NCBI GenBank assembly: GCA_916613615.1
Contig: OU744735.1
Location: forward strand, 45,288,468-45,352,467
DNA: 64,000 bases
Origin: Steromphala cineraria
Taxonomy: Eukaryota > Mollusca > Gastropoda > Trochida > Trochidae
Reading direction: 5' to 3'
Positions 38,401 through 49,953 of the stretch are shown here, piece after piece (the stretch's first letter is position 1; each line of letters begins with the position of its first letter). Under the pieces are notes generated by a model. It was not told the origin of the DNA. It did no database searches and was given only the letters and a program-made list of their open reading frames with translations. The translations under genes and the position numbers were made by a program.

Positions 38401-41400
38401 GCTGTGGGTGCACGTGCTGCAGCTGAGTTTCTATGTCGATGTGAGGCAATGTGTAGGAGTCGCTGTGGGTGCACGAGCTGCAGGTGAGTTTCTATGTCGA
38501 TGTGAGGCAGTGTGTAGGAGTCGCTGTGGGTGTACGAGCTGCAGGTGAGTTTCTATGTCGATGTGAGGCAGTGTGTAGGAGTCGCTGTGGGTGTACGTGC
38601 TGCAGGTGAGTTTCTATGTCGATGTGAGGCAGTGTGTAGGAGTCACTGTGGGTGCACGAGCTGCAGGTGAGTTTCTATGTCGATGTTAGGCAATGTGTAG
38701 GAGTCGCTGTGGGTGCACGTGCTGCAGGTGAGTTTCTATGTCGATGTGAGGCAGTGTGTAGGAGTCGCTGTGGGTGCACGTGCTGCAGGTGAGTTTCTAT
38801 GTCGATGTGAGGCAGTGTGTAGGAGTCGCTGTGGGTGCACGTGCTGCAGGTGAGTTTCTATGTCGATGTGAGGCAATGTGTAGGAGTCGCTGTGGGTGCA
38901 CGAGCTGCAGGTGAGCTTCTATGTCGATGTGAGGCAGTGTGTAGGAGTCGCTGTGGGTGCACGTGCTGCAGGTGAGTTTCTATGTCGATGTGAGGCAGTG
39001 TGTAGGAGTCGCTGTGAGTGTACGAGCTGCAGGTGAGTTTCTATGTCGATGTGAGGCAGTGTGTAGGAGTCGCTGTGGGTGCACGTGCTGCAGGTGAGTT
39101 TTTATGTCGATGTGAGGCAGTGTGTAGGAGTCGCTGTGGGTGCACGTGCTGCAGGTGAGTTTCTATGTCGATGTGAGGCAATGTGTAGGAGTCGCTGTGG
39201 GTGCACGAGCTGCAGGTGAGTTTCTATGTCGATGTGAGGCAGTGTGTAGGAGTCGCTGTGGGTGCACGTGCTGCAGGTGAGTTTCTATGTCGATGTGAGG
39301 CAGTGTGTAGGAGTCGCTGTGGGTGCACGTGCTGCAGGTGAGTTTTTATGTCGATGTCAGGCAATGTGTAGGAGTCGCTGTGGGTGCACGTGCTGCAGGT
39401 GAGTTTTTATGTCGATGTGAGGCAGTGTGTAGGAGTCGCTGTGGGTGCACGTGCTGCAGGTGAGTTTTTATGTCGATGTCAGGCAATGTGTAGGAGTCGC
39501 TGTGGGTGCACGTGCTGCAGGTGAGTTTTTATGTCGATGTGAGGCAGTGTGTAGGAGTCGCTCTGGGTGCACGTGCTGCAGGTGAGTTTCTATGTCGATG
39601 TGAGGCAATGTGTAGGAGTCGCTGTGGGTGCACGTGCTGTAGGTGAGTTTCTATGTCGATGTGAGGCAATGTGTAGGAGTCGCTGTGGGTGCACGAGCTG
39701 CAGCTGAGTTTCTATGTCGATGTGAGGCAATGTGTAGGAGTCGCTGTGGGTGCACGAGCTGCAGGTGAGTTTCTATGTCGATGTGAGGCAGTGTGTAGGA
39801 GTCACTGTGAGTGTACGAGCTGCAGGTGAGTTTCTATGTCCATGTGAGGCAATGTATAGGAGTCGCTGTGGGTGCACGTGCTGCAGGTGAGTTTCTATGT
39901 CGATGTGAGGCAGTGTGTAGGAGTCGCTGTGGGTGTACGAGCTGCAGGTGAGTTTCTATGTCGATGTGAGGCAATGTGTAGGAGTCGCTGTGGGTGCACG
40001 AGCTGCAGCTGAGTTTCTATGTCGATGTGAGGCAATGTGTAGGAGTCGCTGTGGGTGCACGAGCTGCAGCTGAGTTTCTATGTCGATGTGAGGCAATGTG
40101 TAGGAGTCGCTCTGGGTGCACGTGCTGCAGGTGAGTTTCTATGTCGATGTGAGGCAATGTGTAGGAGTCGCTGTGGGTGCACGTGCTGCAGGTGAGTTTC
40201 TATGTCGATGTGAGGCAATGTGTAGGAGTCGCTGTGGGTGTACGAGCTGCAGGTGAGTTTCTATGTCGATGTGAGGCAGTGTGTAGGAGTCGCTGTGGGT
40301 GCACGTGCTGCAGCTGAGTTTCTATGTCGATGTGAGGCAATGTGTAGGAGTCGCTGTGGGTGCACGAGCTGCAGGTGAGTTTCTATGTCGATGTGAGGCA
40401 GTGTGTAGGAGTCGCTGTGGGTGTACGAGCTGCAGGTGAGTTTCTATGTCGATGTGAGGCAGTGTGTAGGAGTCGCTGTGGGTGTACGTGCTGCAGGTGA
40501 GTTTCTATGTCGATGTGAGGCAGTGTGTAGGAGTCACTGTGGGTGCACGAGCTGCAGGTGAGTTTCTATGTCGATGTTAGGCAATGTGTAGGAGTCGCTG
40601 TGGGTGCACGTGCTGCAGGTGAGTTTCTATGTCGATGTGAGGCAGTGTGTAGGAGTCACTGTGGGTGTACGAGCTGCAGGTGAGTTTCTATGTCGATGTG
40701 AGGCAATGTGTAGGAGTCGCTGTGGGTGCACGTGCTGCAGGTGAGTTTCTATGTCGATGTGAGGCAATGTGTAGGAGTCGCTGTGGGTGCACGAGCTGCA
40801 GGTGAGTTTCTATGTCGATGTGAGGCAGTGTGTAGGAGTCGCTCTGGGTGCACGTGCTGCAGGTGAGTTTTTATGTCGATGTGAGGCAGTGTGTAGGAGT
40901 CGCTGTGGGTGTACGAGCTGCAGGTGAGTTTCTATGTCGATGTGAGGCAGTGTGTAGGAGTCGCTGTGGGTGCACGTGCTGCAGGTGAGTTTCTATGTCG
41001 ATGTGAGGCAATGTGTAGGAGTCGCTGTGGGTGCACGTGCTGCAGGTGAGTTTCTATGTCGATGTGAGGCAGTGTGTAGGGGTCGCTGTGGGTGCACGTG
41101 CTGCAGGTGAGTTTCTATGTCGATGTGAGGCAGTGTGTAGGAGTCGCTGTGGGTGCACGTGCTGCAGGTGAGTTTCTATGTCGATGTGAGGCAATGTGTA
41201 GAAGTCGCTGTGGGTGCACGAGCTGCAGGTGAGTTTCTATGTCGATGTGAGGCAATGTGTAGGAGTCGCTGTGGGTGCACGTGCTGCAGCTGAGTTTCTA
41301 TGTCGATGTGAGGCAATGTGTAGGAGTCGCTGTGGGTGCACGAGCTGCAGGTGAGTTTCTATGTCGATGTGAGGCAGTGTGTAGGAGTCGCTGTGGGTGC

Positions 41401-44400
41401 ACGAGCTGCAGCTGAGTTTCTATGTCGATGTGAGGCAATGTGTAGGAGTCGCTGTGGGTGCACGAGCTGCAGCTGAGTTTCTATGTCGATGTGAGGCAAT
41501 GTGTAGGAGTCGCTCTGGGTGCACGTGCTGCAGGTGAGTTTCTATGTCGATGTGAGGCAATGTGTAGGAGTCGCTGTGGGTGCACGTGCTGCAGGTGAGT
41601 TTCTATGTCGATGTGAGGCAATGTGTAGGAGTCGCTGTGGGTGTACGAGCTGCAGGTGAGTTTCTATGTCGATGTGAGGCAGTGTGTAGGAGTCGCTGTG
41701 GGTGCACGTGCTGCAGCTGAGTTTCTATGTCGATGTGAGGCAATGTGTAGGAGTCGCTGTGGGTGCACGAGCTGCAGGTGAGTTTCTATGTCGATGTGAG
41801 GCAGTGTGTAGGAGTCGCTGTGGGTGTACGAGCTGCAGGTGAGTTTCTATGTCGATGTGAGGCAGTGTGTAGGAGTCGCTGTGGGTGCACGTGCTGCAGG
41901 TGAGTTTCTATGTCGATGTGAGGCAGTGTGTAGGAGTCACTGTGGGTGCACGAGCTGCAGGTGAGTTTCTATGTCGATGTTAGGCAATGTGTAGGAGTCG
42001 CTGTGGGTGCACGTGCTGCAGGTGAGTTTCTATGTCGATGTGAGGCAGTGTGTAGGAGTCACTGTGGGTGTACGAGCTGCAGGTGAGTTTCTATGTCGAT
42101 GTGAGGCAATGTGTAGGAGTCGCTGTGGGTGCACGTGCTGCAGGTGAGTTTCTATGTCGATGTGAGGCAATGTGTAGGAGTCGCTGTGGGTGCACGAGCT
42201 GCAGGTGAGTTTCTATGTCGATGTGAGGCAGTGTGTAGGAGTCGCTCTGGGTGCACGTGCTGCAGGTGAGTTTTTATGTCGATGTGAGGCAGTGTGTAGG
42301 AGTCGCTGTGGGTGTACGAGCTGCAGGTGAGTTTCTATGTCGATGTGAGGCAGTGTGTAGGAGTCGCTGTGGGTGCACGTGCTGCAGGTGAGTTTCTATG
42401 TCGATGTGAGGCAATGTGTAGGAGTCGCTGTGGGTGCACGTGCTGCAGGTGAGTTTCTATGTCGATGTGAGGCAGTGTGTAGGGGTCGCTGTGGGTGCAC
42501 GTGCTGCAGGTGAGTTTCTATGTCGATGTGAGGCAGTGTGTAGGAGTCGCTGTGGGTGCACGTGCTGCAGGTGAGTTTCTATGTCGATGTGAGGCAATGT
42601 GTAGAAGTCGCTGTGGGTGCACGAGCTGCAGGTGAGTTTCTATGTCGATGTGAGGCAATGTGTAGGAGTCGCTGTGGGTGCACGTGCTGCAGCTGAGTTT
42701 CTATGTCGATGTGAGGCAATGTGTAGGAGTCGCTGTGGGTGCACGAGCTGCAGGTGAGTTTCTATGTCGATGTGAGGCAGTGTGTAGGAGTCGCTGTGGG
42801 TGCACGTGCTGCAGGTGAGTTTCTATGTCGATGTGAGGCAGTGTGTAGGAGTCACTGTGGGTGCACGAGCTGCAGGTGAGTTTTTATGTCCATGTGAGGC
42901 AGTGTGTAGGAGTCGCTGTGAGTGTACGAGCTGCAGGTGAGTTTCTATGTCGATGTGAGGCAATGTGTAGGAGTCGCTGTGGGTGCACGAGCTGCAGGTG
43001 AGTTTCTATGTCGATGTGAGGCAGTGTGTAGGAGTCGCTGTGGGTGCACGAGCTGCAGGTGAGTTTCTATGTCGATGTGAGGCAATGTGTAGGAGTCGCT
43101 GTGGGTGCACGAGCTGCAGGTGAGTTTCTATGTCGATGTGAGGCAGTGTGTAGGAGTCGCTGTGGGTGTACGAGCTGCAGGTGAGTTTCTATGTCGATGT
43201 GAGGCAATGTGTAGGAGTCGCTGTGGGTGCACGAGCTGCAGGTGAGTTTCTATGTCGATGTGAGGCAGTGTGTAGGAGTCGCTGTGGGTGCACGAGCTGC
43301 AGGTGAGTTTCTATGTCGATGTGAGGCAGTGTGTAGGAGTCGCTGTGGGTGCACGAGCTGCAGGTGAGTTTCTATGTCGATGTGAGGCAGTGTGTAGGAG
43401 TCGCTCTGGGTGCACGTGCTGCAGGTGAGTTTTTATGTCGATGTGAGGCAGTGTGTAGGAGTCGCTGTGAGTGTACGAGCTGCAGGTGAGTTTCTATGTC
43501 GATGTGAGGCAGTGTGTAGGGGTCGCTGTGGGTGCACGAGCTGCAGGTGAGTTTCTATGTCGATGTGAGGCAGTGTGTAGGAGTCGCTGTGGGTGCACGT
43601 GCTGCAGGTGAGTTTCTATGTCGATGTGAGGCAGTGTGTAGGAGTCGCTGTGGGTGCACGTGCTGCAGGTGAGTTTCTATGTCGATGTGAGACAATGTGT
43701 AGGAGTCACTGTGAGTGCACGTGCTGCAGGTGAGTTTCTATGTCGATGTGAGGCAGTGTGTAGGAGTCGCTCTGGGTGCACGTGCTGCAGGTGAGTTTTT
43801 ATGTCGATGTGAGGCAGTGTGTAGGAGTCGCTGTGAGTGCACGAGCTGCAGGTGAGTTTCTATGTCGATGTGAGGCAGTGTGTAGGAGTCGCTGTGGGTG
43901 CACGTGCTGCAGGTGAGTTTCTATGTCGATGTGAGGCAGTGTGTAGGAGTCGCTGTGGGTGCACGTGCTGCAGGTGAGTTTCTATGTCGATGTGAGGCAG
44001 TGTGTAGGAGTCGCTGTGGGTGCACGTGCTGCAGGTGAGTTTCTATGTCGATGTGAGGCAATGTGTAGGAGTCGCTGTGGGTGCACGTGCTGCAGGTGAG
44101 TTTCTATGTCGATGTGAGGCAGTGTGTAGGGGTCGCTGTGGGTGCACGTGCTGCAGGTGAGTTTCTATGTCGATGTGAGGCAGTGTGTAGGAGTCGCTGT
44201 GGGTGCACGTGCTGCAGGTGAGTTTCTATGTCGATGTGAGGCAATGTGTAGAAGTCGCTGTGGGTGCACGAGCTGCAGGTGAGTTTCTATGTCGATGTGA
44301 GGCAATGTGTAGGAGTCGCTGTGGGTGCACGTGCTGCAGCTGAGTTTCTATGTCGATGTGAGGCAATGTGTAGGAGTCGCTGTGGGTGCACGAGCTGCAG

Positions 44401-47400
44401 GTGAGTTTCTATGTCGATGTGAGGCAGTGTGTAGGAGTCGCTGTGGGTGCACGTGCTGCAGCTGAGTTTCTATGTCGATGTGAGGCAATGTGTAGGAGTC
44501 GCTGTGGGTGCACGTGCTGCAGGTGAGTTTCTATGTCGATGTGAGGCAGTGTGTAGGAGTCACTGTGGGTGCACGAGCTGCAGGTGAGTTTTTATGTCCA
44601 TGTGAGGCAGTGTGTAGGAGTCGCTGTGAGTGTACGAGCTGCAGGTGAGTTTCTATGTCGATGTGAGGCAATGTGTAGGAGTCGCTGTGGGTGCACGAGC
44701 TGCAGGTGAGTTTCTATGTCGATGTGAGGCAGTGTGTAGGAGTCGCTGTGGGTGCACGAGCTGCAGGTGAGTTTCTATGTCGATGTGAGGCAGTGTGTAG
44801 GAGTCGCTGTGGGTGCACGAGCTGCAGGTGAGTTTCTATGTCGATGTGAGGCAGTGTGTAGGAGTCGCTCTGGGTGCACGTGCTGCAGGTGAGTTTTTAT
44901 GTCGATGTGAGGCAGTGTGTAGGAGTCGCTGTGAGTGTACGAGCTGCAGGTGAGTTTCTATGTCGATGTGAGGCAGTGTGTAGGGGTCGCTGTGGGTGCA
45001 CGAGCTGCAGGTGAGTTTCTATGTCGATGTGAGGCAGTGTGTAGGAGTCGCTGTGGGTGCACGTGCTGCAGGTGAGTTTCTATGTCGATGTGAGGCAGTG
45101 TGTAGGAGTCGCTGTGGGTGCACGTGCTGCAGGTGAGTTTCTATGTCGATGTGAGACAATGTGTAGGAGTCACTGTGAGTGCACGTGCTGCAGGTGAGTT
45201 TCTATGTCGATGTGAGGCAGTGTGTAGGAGTCGCTGTGGGTGCACGTGCTGCAGGTGAGTTTTTATGTCGATGTGAGGCAGTGTGTAGGAGTCGCTGTGA
45301 GTGCACGAGCTGCAGGTGAGTTTCTATGTCGATGTGAGGCAGTGTGTAGGAGTCGCTGTGGGTGCACGTGCTGCAGGTGAGTTTCTATGTCGATGTGAGG
45401 CAGTGTGTAGGAGTCGCTGTGGGTGCACGTGCTGCAGGTGAGTTTCTATGTCGATGTGAGGCAGTGTGTAGGAGTCGCTGTGGGTGCACGTGCTGCAGGT
45501 GAGTTTCTATGTCGATGTGAGGCAATGTGTAGGAGTCACTGTGGGTGCACGTGCTGCAGGTGAGTTTCTATGTCGATGTGAGGCAGTGTGTAGGAGTCGC
45601 TGTGGGTGCACGTGCTGCAGGTGAGTTTCTATGTCGATGTGAGGCAGTGTGTAGGAGTCGCTGTGGGTGCACGTGCTGCAGGTGAGTTTCTATGTCGATG
45701 TGAGGCAGTGTGTAGGAGTCGCTGTGGGTGCACGTGCTGCAGGTGAGTTTCTATGTCGATGTGAGGCAGTGTGTAGGAGTCGCTGTGGGTGCACGTGCTG
45801 CAGGTGAGTTTCTATGTCGATGTGAGGCAATGTGTAGGAGTCACTGTGAGTGCACGTGCTGCAGGTGAGTTTCTATGTCGATGTGAGGCAGTGTGTAGGA
45901 GTCGTTGTGGGTGCACGTGCTGCAGGTGAGTTTTTATGTCGATGTGAGGCAGTGTGTAGGAGTCGCTGTGAGTGCACGAGCTGCAGGTGAGTTTCTATGT
46001 CGATGTGAGGCAGTGTGTAGGAGTCGCTGTGGGTGCACGAGCTGCAGGTGAGTTTCTATGTCGATGTGAGGCAGAGTGTAGGAGTCGCTGTGGGTGCACG
46101 TGCTCAAGTGAGTTTTTATGTCGATGTGAGGCAGTGTGTAGGAGTCGCTGTGAGTGTACGAGCTGCAGGTGAGTTTCTATGTCGATGTGAGGCAGTGTGT
46201 AGGGGTCGCTGTGGGTGTACGAGCTGCAGGTGAGTTTCTATGTCGATGTGAGGCAGTGTGTAGGAGTCGCTGTGGGTGCACGAGCTGCAGGTGAGTTTTT
46301 ATGTCGATGTGAGGCAGTGTGTAGGAGTCGCTGTGGGTGCACGTGCTGCAGGTGAGTTTCTATGTCGATGTGAGGCAGTGTGTAGGAGTCGCTGTGGGTG
46401 CACGAGCTGTAGGTGAGTTTCTATGTCGATGTGAGGCAGTGTGTAGGAGTCGCTCTGGCTGCACGAGCTGCAGGTGAGTTTCTATGTCGATGTGAGGCAG
46501 TGTGTAGGAGTCGCTGTGGGTGTACGAGCTGCAGGTGAGTTTCTATGTCGATGTGAGGCAATGTGTAGGAGTCACTGTGAGTGCACGTGCTGCAGGTGAG
46601 TTTCTATGTCGATGTGAGGCAGTGTGTAGGAGTCGTTGTGGGTGCACGTGCTGCAGGTGAGTTTTTATGTTGATGTGAGGCAGTGTGTAGGAGTCGCTGT
46701 GAGTGCACGAGCTGCAGGTGAGTTTCTATGTCGATGTGAGGCAGTGTGTAGGAGTCGCTGTGGGTGCACGAGCTGCAGGTGAGTTTCTATGTCGATGTGA
46801 GGCAGTGTGTAGGAGTCGCTTTGGGTGCACGTGCTCAAGTGAGTTTTTATGTCGATGTGAGACAATGTGTAGGAGTCACTGTGAGTGTACGAGCTGCAGG
46901 TGAGTTTCTATGTCGATGTGAGGCAGTGTGTAGGGGTCGCTGTGGGTGCACGTGCTGCAGGTGAGTTTCTAAGTCGATGTGAGGCAGTGTGTAGGAGTCG
47001 CTGTGAGTGCACGAGCTGCAGGTGAGTTTCTATGTCGATGTGAGGCAGTGTGTAGGAGTCGCTGTGGGTGTACGAGCTGCAGGTGAGTTTCTATGTCGAT
47101 GTGAGGCAATGTGTAGGAGTCACTGTGAGTGCACGTGCTGCAGGTGAGTTTCTATGTCGATGTGAGGCAGTGTGTAGGAGTCGCTGTGGGTGCACGAGCT
47201 GCAGGTGAGTTTCTATGTCGATGTGAGGCAGTGTGTAGGAGTCGCTGTGGGTGCACGTGCTGCAGGTGAGTTTTTTTTCGATGTGAGGCAGTGTGTAGGA
47301 GTCGCTGTGAGTGTACGAGCTGCAGCTGAGTTTCTATGTCGATGTTAGGCAATGTGTAGGAGTCACTGTGGGTGCACGTGCTGCAGGTGAGTTTCTATGT

Positions 47401-48767
47401 CGACGAGAACCTAATCTTGCAACCCTTAAATATTGTAGGTGATTTCCTTAATCGTTTTGGTTAATATATATTTCTCTCGTTGCTTATAAGCACTTCAGAT
47501 ATTACCGAGGATTTAATTTATATCATATGAAGCAGTTCGAACCTTTTACTCGTACCTTGCTGTGTTTCTGGTCTGAGTACTGTTCCAAAGGACTCGTGTC
47601 AGGTTTTGTCCTCCAGCCAATCACCGACAATACTAAAAGACCTTAGACACGTGTTATCGTGGGCCCTAATTGTTTTAATATCTAAAAAGCAAAATGTCAC
47701 AGACAAGGCCATCTGGCGCGACTTTAGAAATTTTCACTCGAAATTATTTTATTCAGATTAACATTTAACTTAACACTTCCTCTGGTTATTTCATTATTGG
47801 TCCAATACATTATTCCCAGTTTATTTCACGCCATCCCAGGAATATGGGAAGGTGATCCTGATTGGCATATCTGTTTCAGCCTGTGCCTATGGTTGTCCTT
47901 TCAATACAATAGTGAACAAAATACAGGTATTACACGAGTTTGATATTTATATACAAGTGAACTGATCACTCTATTCCAGATACATTGCTGCTGACTTATC
48001 TTGTCGTATCCACAAAACATCTCTAAAGAGGGAATTCGAAGAAAAGGTAAATTTCATATCATGCCATTTTTCTTGCATCTCTGAAAAAATTGCACCATAT
48101 AATGTTTTTGTCGAGTTCAAAATGCCATTCAGTGTTTTAATTTTTCTAGAACAAAGAAATTAATGGGAATTATTTCAATACGATATATAACTGTGCAAAT
48201 ATTATAGCCCTGTATGATAAAAACGCCCTATATCCGTAACTTATTTGTTTTGGAGAAGGACGATGAAGGCAATGTTATGAATATACAACTTCTTATTTAA
48301 GTTTTGCGACGTTTCGACATAGATGCTAATGTCCTTCTCAAGCAAGTTTTTTTAGAAACCTTAAAGAAATTATCTCGCATAGACAGCGGCAATTTGTTAG
48401 AATGTAGATCAAATAGCAGCTGTTTTCCTTTATTTTACTATTATTCTGAACGGATTTCAGAATTAACAGTTCAACAACAGTCGATAAAATACATACAGCC
48501 GATATATATGACAAATGATGTAGGTCCAAACCTCACTTGGTGTCTCCTTAATCTGCTCACAGTTGCTTTAGACCAACTTGCACACTTCTTGGGATGTGAA
48601 AATGTCCTTGTTTCAATAGCAAGTGCTCAGTTATTAACTCCTTTGTTTAATATTTTCATTCTTTCGTTTCGGTGGTAAAGACAATGGACGATACGTGTCA
48701 CAAAGGAATGACGTCACATTGTGAGGATCCTAAAAAGAACCAAGGAGATGTCAAAGGTAGCGTATGA
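35337..48767 (+). CDS. Gene B: secreted cysteine-rich peptide (gene model)
   Basis: The proposed exons are 35337-35494, 47980-48046 and 48681-48767. They join in phase into a 103-residue precursor: signal peptide (about residues 1-21), short acidic/proline spacer, then Cys at 39, 43, 49, 52, 61, 81 and 89. The spacing C-x3-C-x5-C-x2-C-x8-C is not one I recognise. The odd Cys count may mean exon 3 is wrong, another exon is missing, or the peptide dimerises. A small secreted disulfide-rich peptide (hormone, antimicrobial, venom-type or other effector) is the inference; no class is claimed. Intron 1 is ~12.5 kb, almost entirely a 61-bp satellite derived from the exon 1 boundary. A poly(A)-like ATTAAA follows at 48899. 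Confidence 0.6.
35449..47403 (+). repeat. 61-bp tandem satellite (~196 copies) made from an exon-intron junction
   Basis: The unit starts with gtgagtttctatgtcgatgt, continues with the exon-derived part from tgtgaggcagtgtgtaggag, and ends gtgcacgtgctgcag. The period is 61 bp throughout (11,955 bp, about 196 units). Copies differ at a few sites: cag/caa, cgtgctgc/cgagctgc, ctct/ctgt, ggtgagt/gctgagt. Two copies near 46102 and 46829 have a deleted ctcaagtgag junction. Copies nearest the exon (35449-36180) keep the exon-like 'ctctggctgcacgag'. It lies wholly in gene B intron 1, and nearly every copy contains CAG|GTGAGT. Short frames of ~66 codons recur inside but are by-products of the repeat. 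Confidence 0.98.
47404..47979 (+). other. Remaining unique part of gene B intron 1
   Basis: This is non-repetitive, AT-rich sequence between the array and exon 2, ending in a good acceptor (cactctattccag). No other feature was seen. Confidence 0.5.
47980..48046 (+). CDS. Gene B exon 2
   Basis: Acceptor cactctattccag and donor AAAAG|GTAAAT. One base completes the Arg codon left by exon 1. The frame then reads YIAADLSCRIHKTSLKREFE and EK, ending in phase 0. The fifth cysteine and a basic/acidic tail (KTSLKREFEEK) are present. The phase match, good splice sites and conserved-looking composition support the link across the satellite. Confidence 0.65.
48274..48346. repeat. Hairpin family member d (solo end)
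   Basis: GTTATGaatatACAACTTCTT, then gcgacgtttcgacat, a loop and atgtccttctcaag, matches one end of the 28775 fold-back. The reverse strand gives cttgagaag-stem-GAAACGTCG. The 124-codon frame at 48304-48678 begins inside it and is rejected as a gene. Confidence 0.6.
48681..48767 (+). CDS. Probable gene B terminal exon
   Basis: After a pyrimidine-rich tract (tttcattctttcgtttcggt) and AG, a phase-0 frame reads TMDDTCHKGMTSHCEDPKKN, then QGDVKGSV, and TGA. It adds two cysteines. It was chosen because other AGs in phase after exon 2 meet a stop within a few codons. The acceptor (ggtaaag) is weak, so confidence is moderate. Confidence 0.4.
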   Translation, partial: TMDDTCHKGMTSHCEDPKKNQGDVKGSV

Positions 48768-49317
48768 ATGTCCAGCTACTTCGTAAGAGCAGTTTATATT
48801 GACACCAGTCTCGAGCACTTGCTATAATGATCCTTGCTACATCGCAGTGTTTGATCGTAGGCGATAAATGGGCCTATTGCAATCTACAGTAAATTCTGAT
48901 TAAAGTTTAAAGCTCAAGTGCAGTTAGCTAAGAAGAAGGCATACTTGACTCAATGCAGTAAGGGTTTAATCGGTGAGGGTATGGGACTGGCACAAGATAT
49001 CCCTTGCATTAAGAATGGCTGCCCGAACCTGTTGGTCAGACTATTTATTAGTTATTGCAAGAATGTCAACTTATAATTGCTCATTTATCTTTATAAATTC
49101 ATGTCTACAATCTATACAATCGGCATGATAACTGTCAAATTATACGCGTCATAACATAAATGTTCCCCTGAAAGACAAAATGATCCACCAAGTGTCTTGA
49201 TGGCAGCATTAGCATGGACATTTTAGCAAACGTCAACATGTCGTTCCTCTAATAACAAACGATCAGACCCTGCATCAGATCAGCTTCAGTTGAAAGTACA
49301 ACATAGATGTATGTTAA

Positions 49318-49673
49318 AGGGGCAGTAGCACGTTTTTAGGGGGAATATAAGGTGATGTCAGGAAAATGAAAATTAATGGTTCCAATTGAAAGGCAATGTA
49401 TTCAAACCAAATGGGGCAGTAATAATTCAAATATATAATGTAAAGTTTAGCCATGCGATTCCTTTTCTTACTCAAAATGAATTAAAGGTGTTCACAAAAA
49501 AATGGCCGCCAAGGGATTTAAGGTGAATCTTCATACTTTGTTCTCTGACTATGAATGATTGGCTTGTGTAATGAAATTTTTGACACTATCAAAGTAATAC
49601 ATTTAGCGTTAACATACAATTATCAGTGAACATTTTTAAATATAAAATTCTCAAAAAACGTGCTACTGCCCCT
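49318..49673 (+). mobile_element. piggyBac-type MITE copy 3
   Basis: It is flanked by TTAA (49314-49317 and 49674-49677), with ends AGGGGCAGTAGCACGTTTTT and GTGCTACTGCCCCT and the body marker 'aaatggccgccaaggg'. It ends 36 bp before the longest ATG frame of gene C. Confidence 0.95.
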
Positions 49674-49918
49674 TTAAGTGGCATGTAATTTCGAAATAAA
49701 AACTTTAAAATGTATTATAAGCTAGATGTTCATTTTACAGTAGCAGTAGTTTTTGGGATATCTAATTCTAACATCCTACTCAACCCTGTTACCCAGTTAT
49801 CTGTAGCGAAAATACTTCAATACAATAACAATAATTACGTTTGCCATATGAATTCGAATGGCATTATCTATTCTATTTCATATAGTGTGCTGCAATGCGT
49901 GCTAACTCGACTTGTGTT

Positions 49919-49950
49919 TGTTTGTTTGTTTGTTTGTTTGTTTGTTTGTT
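49919..49950 (+). repeat. (TTTG)n microsatellite at an intron end
   Basis: About eight uninterrupted tttg/gttt tetramers run directly into tttag at 49950-49953. Read through, they encode an implausible VCLFVCLFVCL run, which argues they are intronic and act as the polypyrimidine-like tract. Confidence 0.85.
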
Positions 49951-49953
49951 TAG

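Noticed and set aside
45972..46964. Several ~66-codon Cys-rich frames on both strands inside the 61-bp array
   Set aside because: They recur because 61 bp shifts frame and every third unit opens two frames. They start and stop at repeat-encoded codons and have no signal peptide or splice context.
35449..47403. CRISPR-like regular repeat array
   Set aside because: Units are contiguous with no unique spacers, the context is an intron of an animal gene and there are no cas genes.
48304..48678. 124-codon plus-strand frame
   Set aside because: It begins inside hairpin family member d, has no ATG context or homology-like composition and lies in gene B intron 2.
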